NCBI GenBank assembly: GCA_008921705.1
Contig: VFFE01007669.1
Coordinates: 8,024,740-8,088,739 of the forward strand
Direction of reading: 5' to 3'
DNA: 64,000 bases
Source of the DNA: Burhinus oedicnemus
Taxonomy: Eukaryota > Chordata > Aves > Charadriiformes > Burhinidae
Of this stretch, positions 62,478 to 64,000 are shown piece by piece; position 1 is the first letter of the stretch, and every line of letters begins with the position of its first letter. The notes beneath the pieces were generated by a model. It saw only the letters and a list, made by a program, of their open reading frames with translations, did no database searches and was not told where the DNA came from. Made by a program: the position numbers and the translations under genes.

Positions 62478-63109
62478 TTACAGGTTCAGGTAAGAAAAAA
62501 GTAATGGAACATCTTTGCAATATTAGACTGTCAAAATTTGTCTTAACTGGCTTTATGTCCACTTATTAATGAAAGAAGTGTTATATTGATATTCATGTCA
62601 TATGTGATAGATCTGAATCCAAACTATTAGTATCGGATTTAAGTTTCTTTTTACTTTGTACCAAGTTTTCTGTTTCACCACTTGACTAAAAATTGTTGAA
62701 GTAAACATTAACAGCTGAGTGTGCAAAGAGCCTTCCTAAAATGCAACATTTCCAATAGTGAGACAGTCGCATTAAAAATTGAAAACATACTTTCAGCATA
62801 TGAAAATTAAGGAGAAATTTTCCATGGGAGGAGGGGTTTGAGGAGGCTAAAGGGGGAAACAATTCAGTGTAGTTTTGCATAGTTCTCCAATGAAATATTT
62901 TAAAGCATATTGTAATGAAACTGGACTGCAAAACAAATCTAAACGGCATGTCTTGGCGCACAGAAAAAAGAAGTAATTGATTTAGATGTGGAAAGTTGTG
63001 TTACTCGTGGTGAGATAACATGAGTTGTCTGGAGTTGTTACGAGATTACAGAGAAGAGGTATTTATTACATGGGTTGATGAAAATCAGGCCCTTGGATAG
63101 AATCCAGTG

Positions 63110-63174
63110 TCCAAAATACTTTGGACTTGGTCCAAAATCCAAATACTTTCTATCCCAGTCCAAAGTACTTCGGA
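63110..63174. repeat. Two related palindromes
   Basis: TCCAAAATACTTTGGA (63110-63125) is a hairpin with a TCCAAA/TTTGGA stem. TCCAAAGTACTTCGGA (63159-63174) is a near-palindrome of the same motif. AAATACTTT and GGATAGAAT motifs recur around them. Confidence 0.75.
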
Positions 63175-64000
63175 TAGAATACTTTGATGGGAAGGGGAAA
63201 ACGGTACATCAAAAGAGACGGGATTTTTCTGCAATGGAGTTGGAAGATGCTGGGCTGGTAAGAAATGTAAAGCTTTGAGTAGTCAAACAGATGCTCTGTA
63301 TGTCAGAGCATTCGCGGTCAGGCTGGTCCCTATTGGCATTTAAATGTCTGTCTTCAATCTCAGAACGGTTTGCCAAATCTAATAGCTTTGCCCCTGTCCC
63401 CTCCACTTGTCCTGTTAAACTTGCAGCTTCTGGTCTAGGCTGCCTGACAGTATAAAATGTATTATAAAACCAGCCTATGCCAGCCGTAGGATTAAAAAGA
63501 GCCAGACCCAGCCTGGTTTAAGTGACTCTCATCCTCTTTTTCTCTGCTGTCTTTGCTCCGTTTTCTTTATTTGGCGGATAACTGGTTCTATGGAAGATGT
63601 AAAGGGCGTTCGTTGTTGAACCAGGTTTGAGAGGTTTAACTCTTCTTGGAGAGACCTGTACGACGCTTAAGTTTTCTACGCTTTCAAGCAGTTAAATAAA
63701 ATAACATATATCAACTCCGCACATGCAGTTTAGTGAAGGATTTTGGTACCGAAACGTTGATGGCAACCTCTTACTTTTGCCATTCGTGCCCAATAGAAAC
63801 GTGCAATGGTTACGGTATGTACTGGGTATTTTATTGCCTGCGGTTTGTGGAAATCTGCACAGAACTGTGCGGGGGTTTAGTGAAAAAAATCTCACTTCCA
63901 TGAGCGTTTTTGCGATAAACACATAAAACATGGCTAGTTACACACTGATTAGCCATGTACTAAAGCTTCCAGGGAGCCTTAGCTCTCTTTTCCGTAATTC
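63175..64000. other. No gene seen
   Basis: Unique sequence to the window end. Overlapping frames of 65-79 codons on both strands at about 63690-63930 show no domain. Confidence 0.5.

Noticed and set aside
1..64000. CRISPR arrays, operons, ribosome binding sites, tRNA and rRNA genes
   Set aside because: The window is vertebrate (bird) DNA. No spaced direct-repeat array and no tRNA or rRNA landmarks were seen by eye.

Overview
The window is bird genomic DNA from an AT-rich, gene-poor region. The evidence is at least eight recognisable CR1 LINE copies or fragments (two keep long ORF2 reading frames), one long terminal repeat (LTR) of a retrovirus-like family common in birds, and one exon that I recognise as the ubiquitin ligase gene UBR3. 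Two 20-base N runs (121-140 and 46346-46365) divide it into contigs, so order and orientation across those gaps are not guaranteed.

Layout. 1-120: contig end with a T12A13 palindrome. 141-46345: mostly unique AT-rich sequence. It holds a plus-strand CR1 tail (3375-3644) facing a 2-kb minus-strand CR1 (3693-5680), a CR1 tail at 19080-19283, and a second facing pair of CR1 tails at 33738-33990 and 34206-34373. A solo LTR lies at 40681-41299 with a very short CR1 tail nested in it, and a four-copy 49-bp minisatellite lies at 46004-46199. Several orphan exon-like segments with good splice sites occur here (minus strand 40143-40261; plus strand 20027-20124, 29974-30085 and 39171-39310), plus protein-like minus-strand frames at 31.5-32.6 kb. 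I cannot assign any of these to a gene.

46366-64000: starts with a T21 run. The UBR3 exon (46536-46640, minus strand) follows, and the rest is most simply UBR3 intron, because no other UBR3 exon is visible up to 64000. Into it are inserted a 2.5-kb CR1 (48797-51284, minus) and older CR1 fragments (54608-54930 minus, 55345-55640 plus). Short hairpin-forming or CpG-containing tandem repeats lie at 60852-60908, 62436-62477 and 63110-63174.

There is no operon-like or multi-gene system here. Host coding content amounts to one confident exon. The most informative observations are a frameshift shared by the two long CR1 copies, the pairs of CR1 tails in opposite orientation, the nested LTR/CR1 insertion, and the orphan exon candidates. 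I found no convincing sign of a new biological system.
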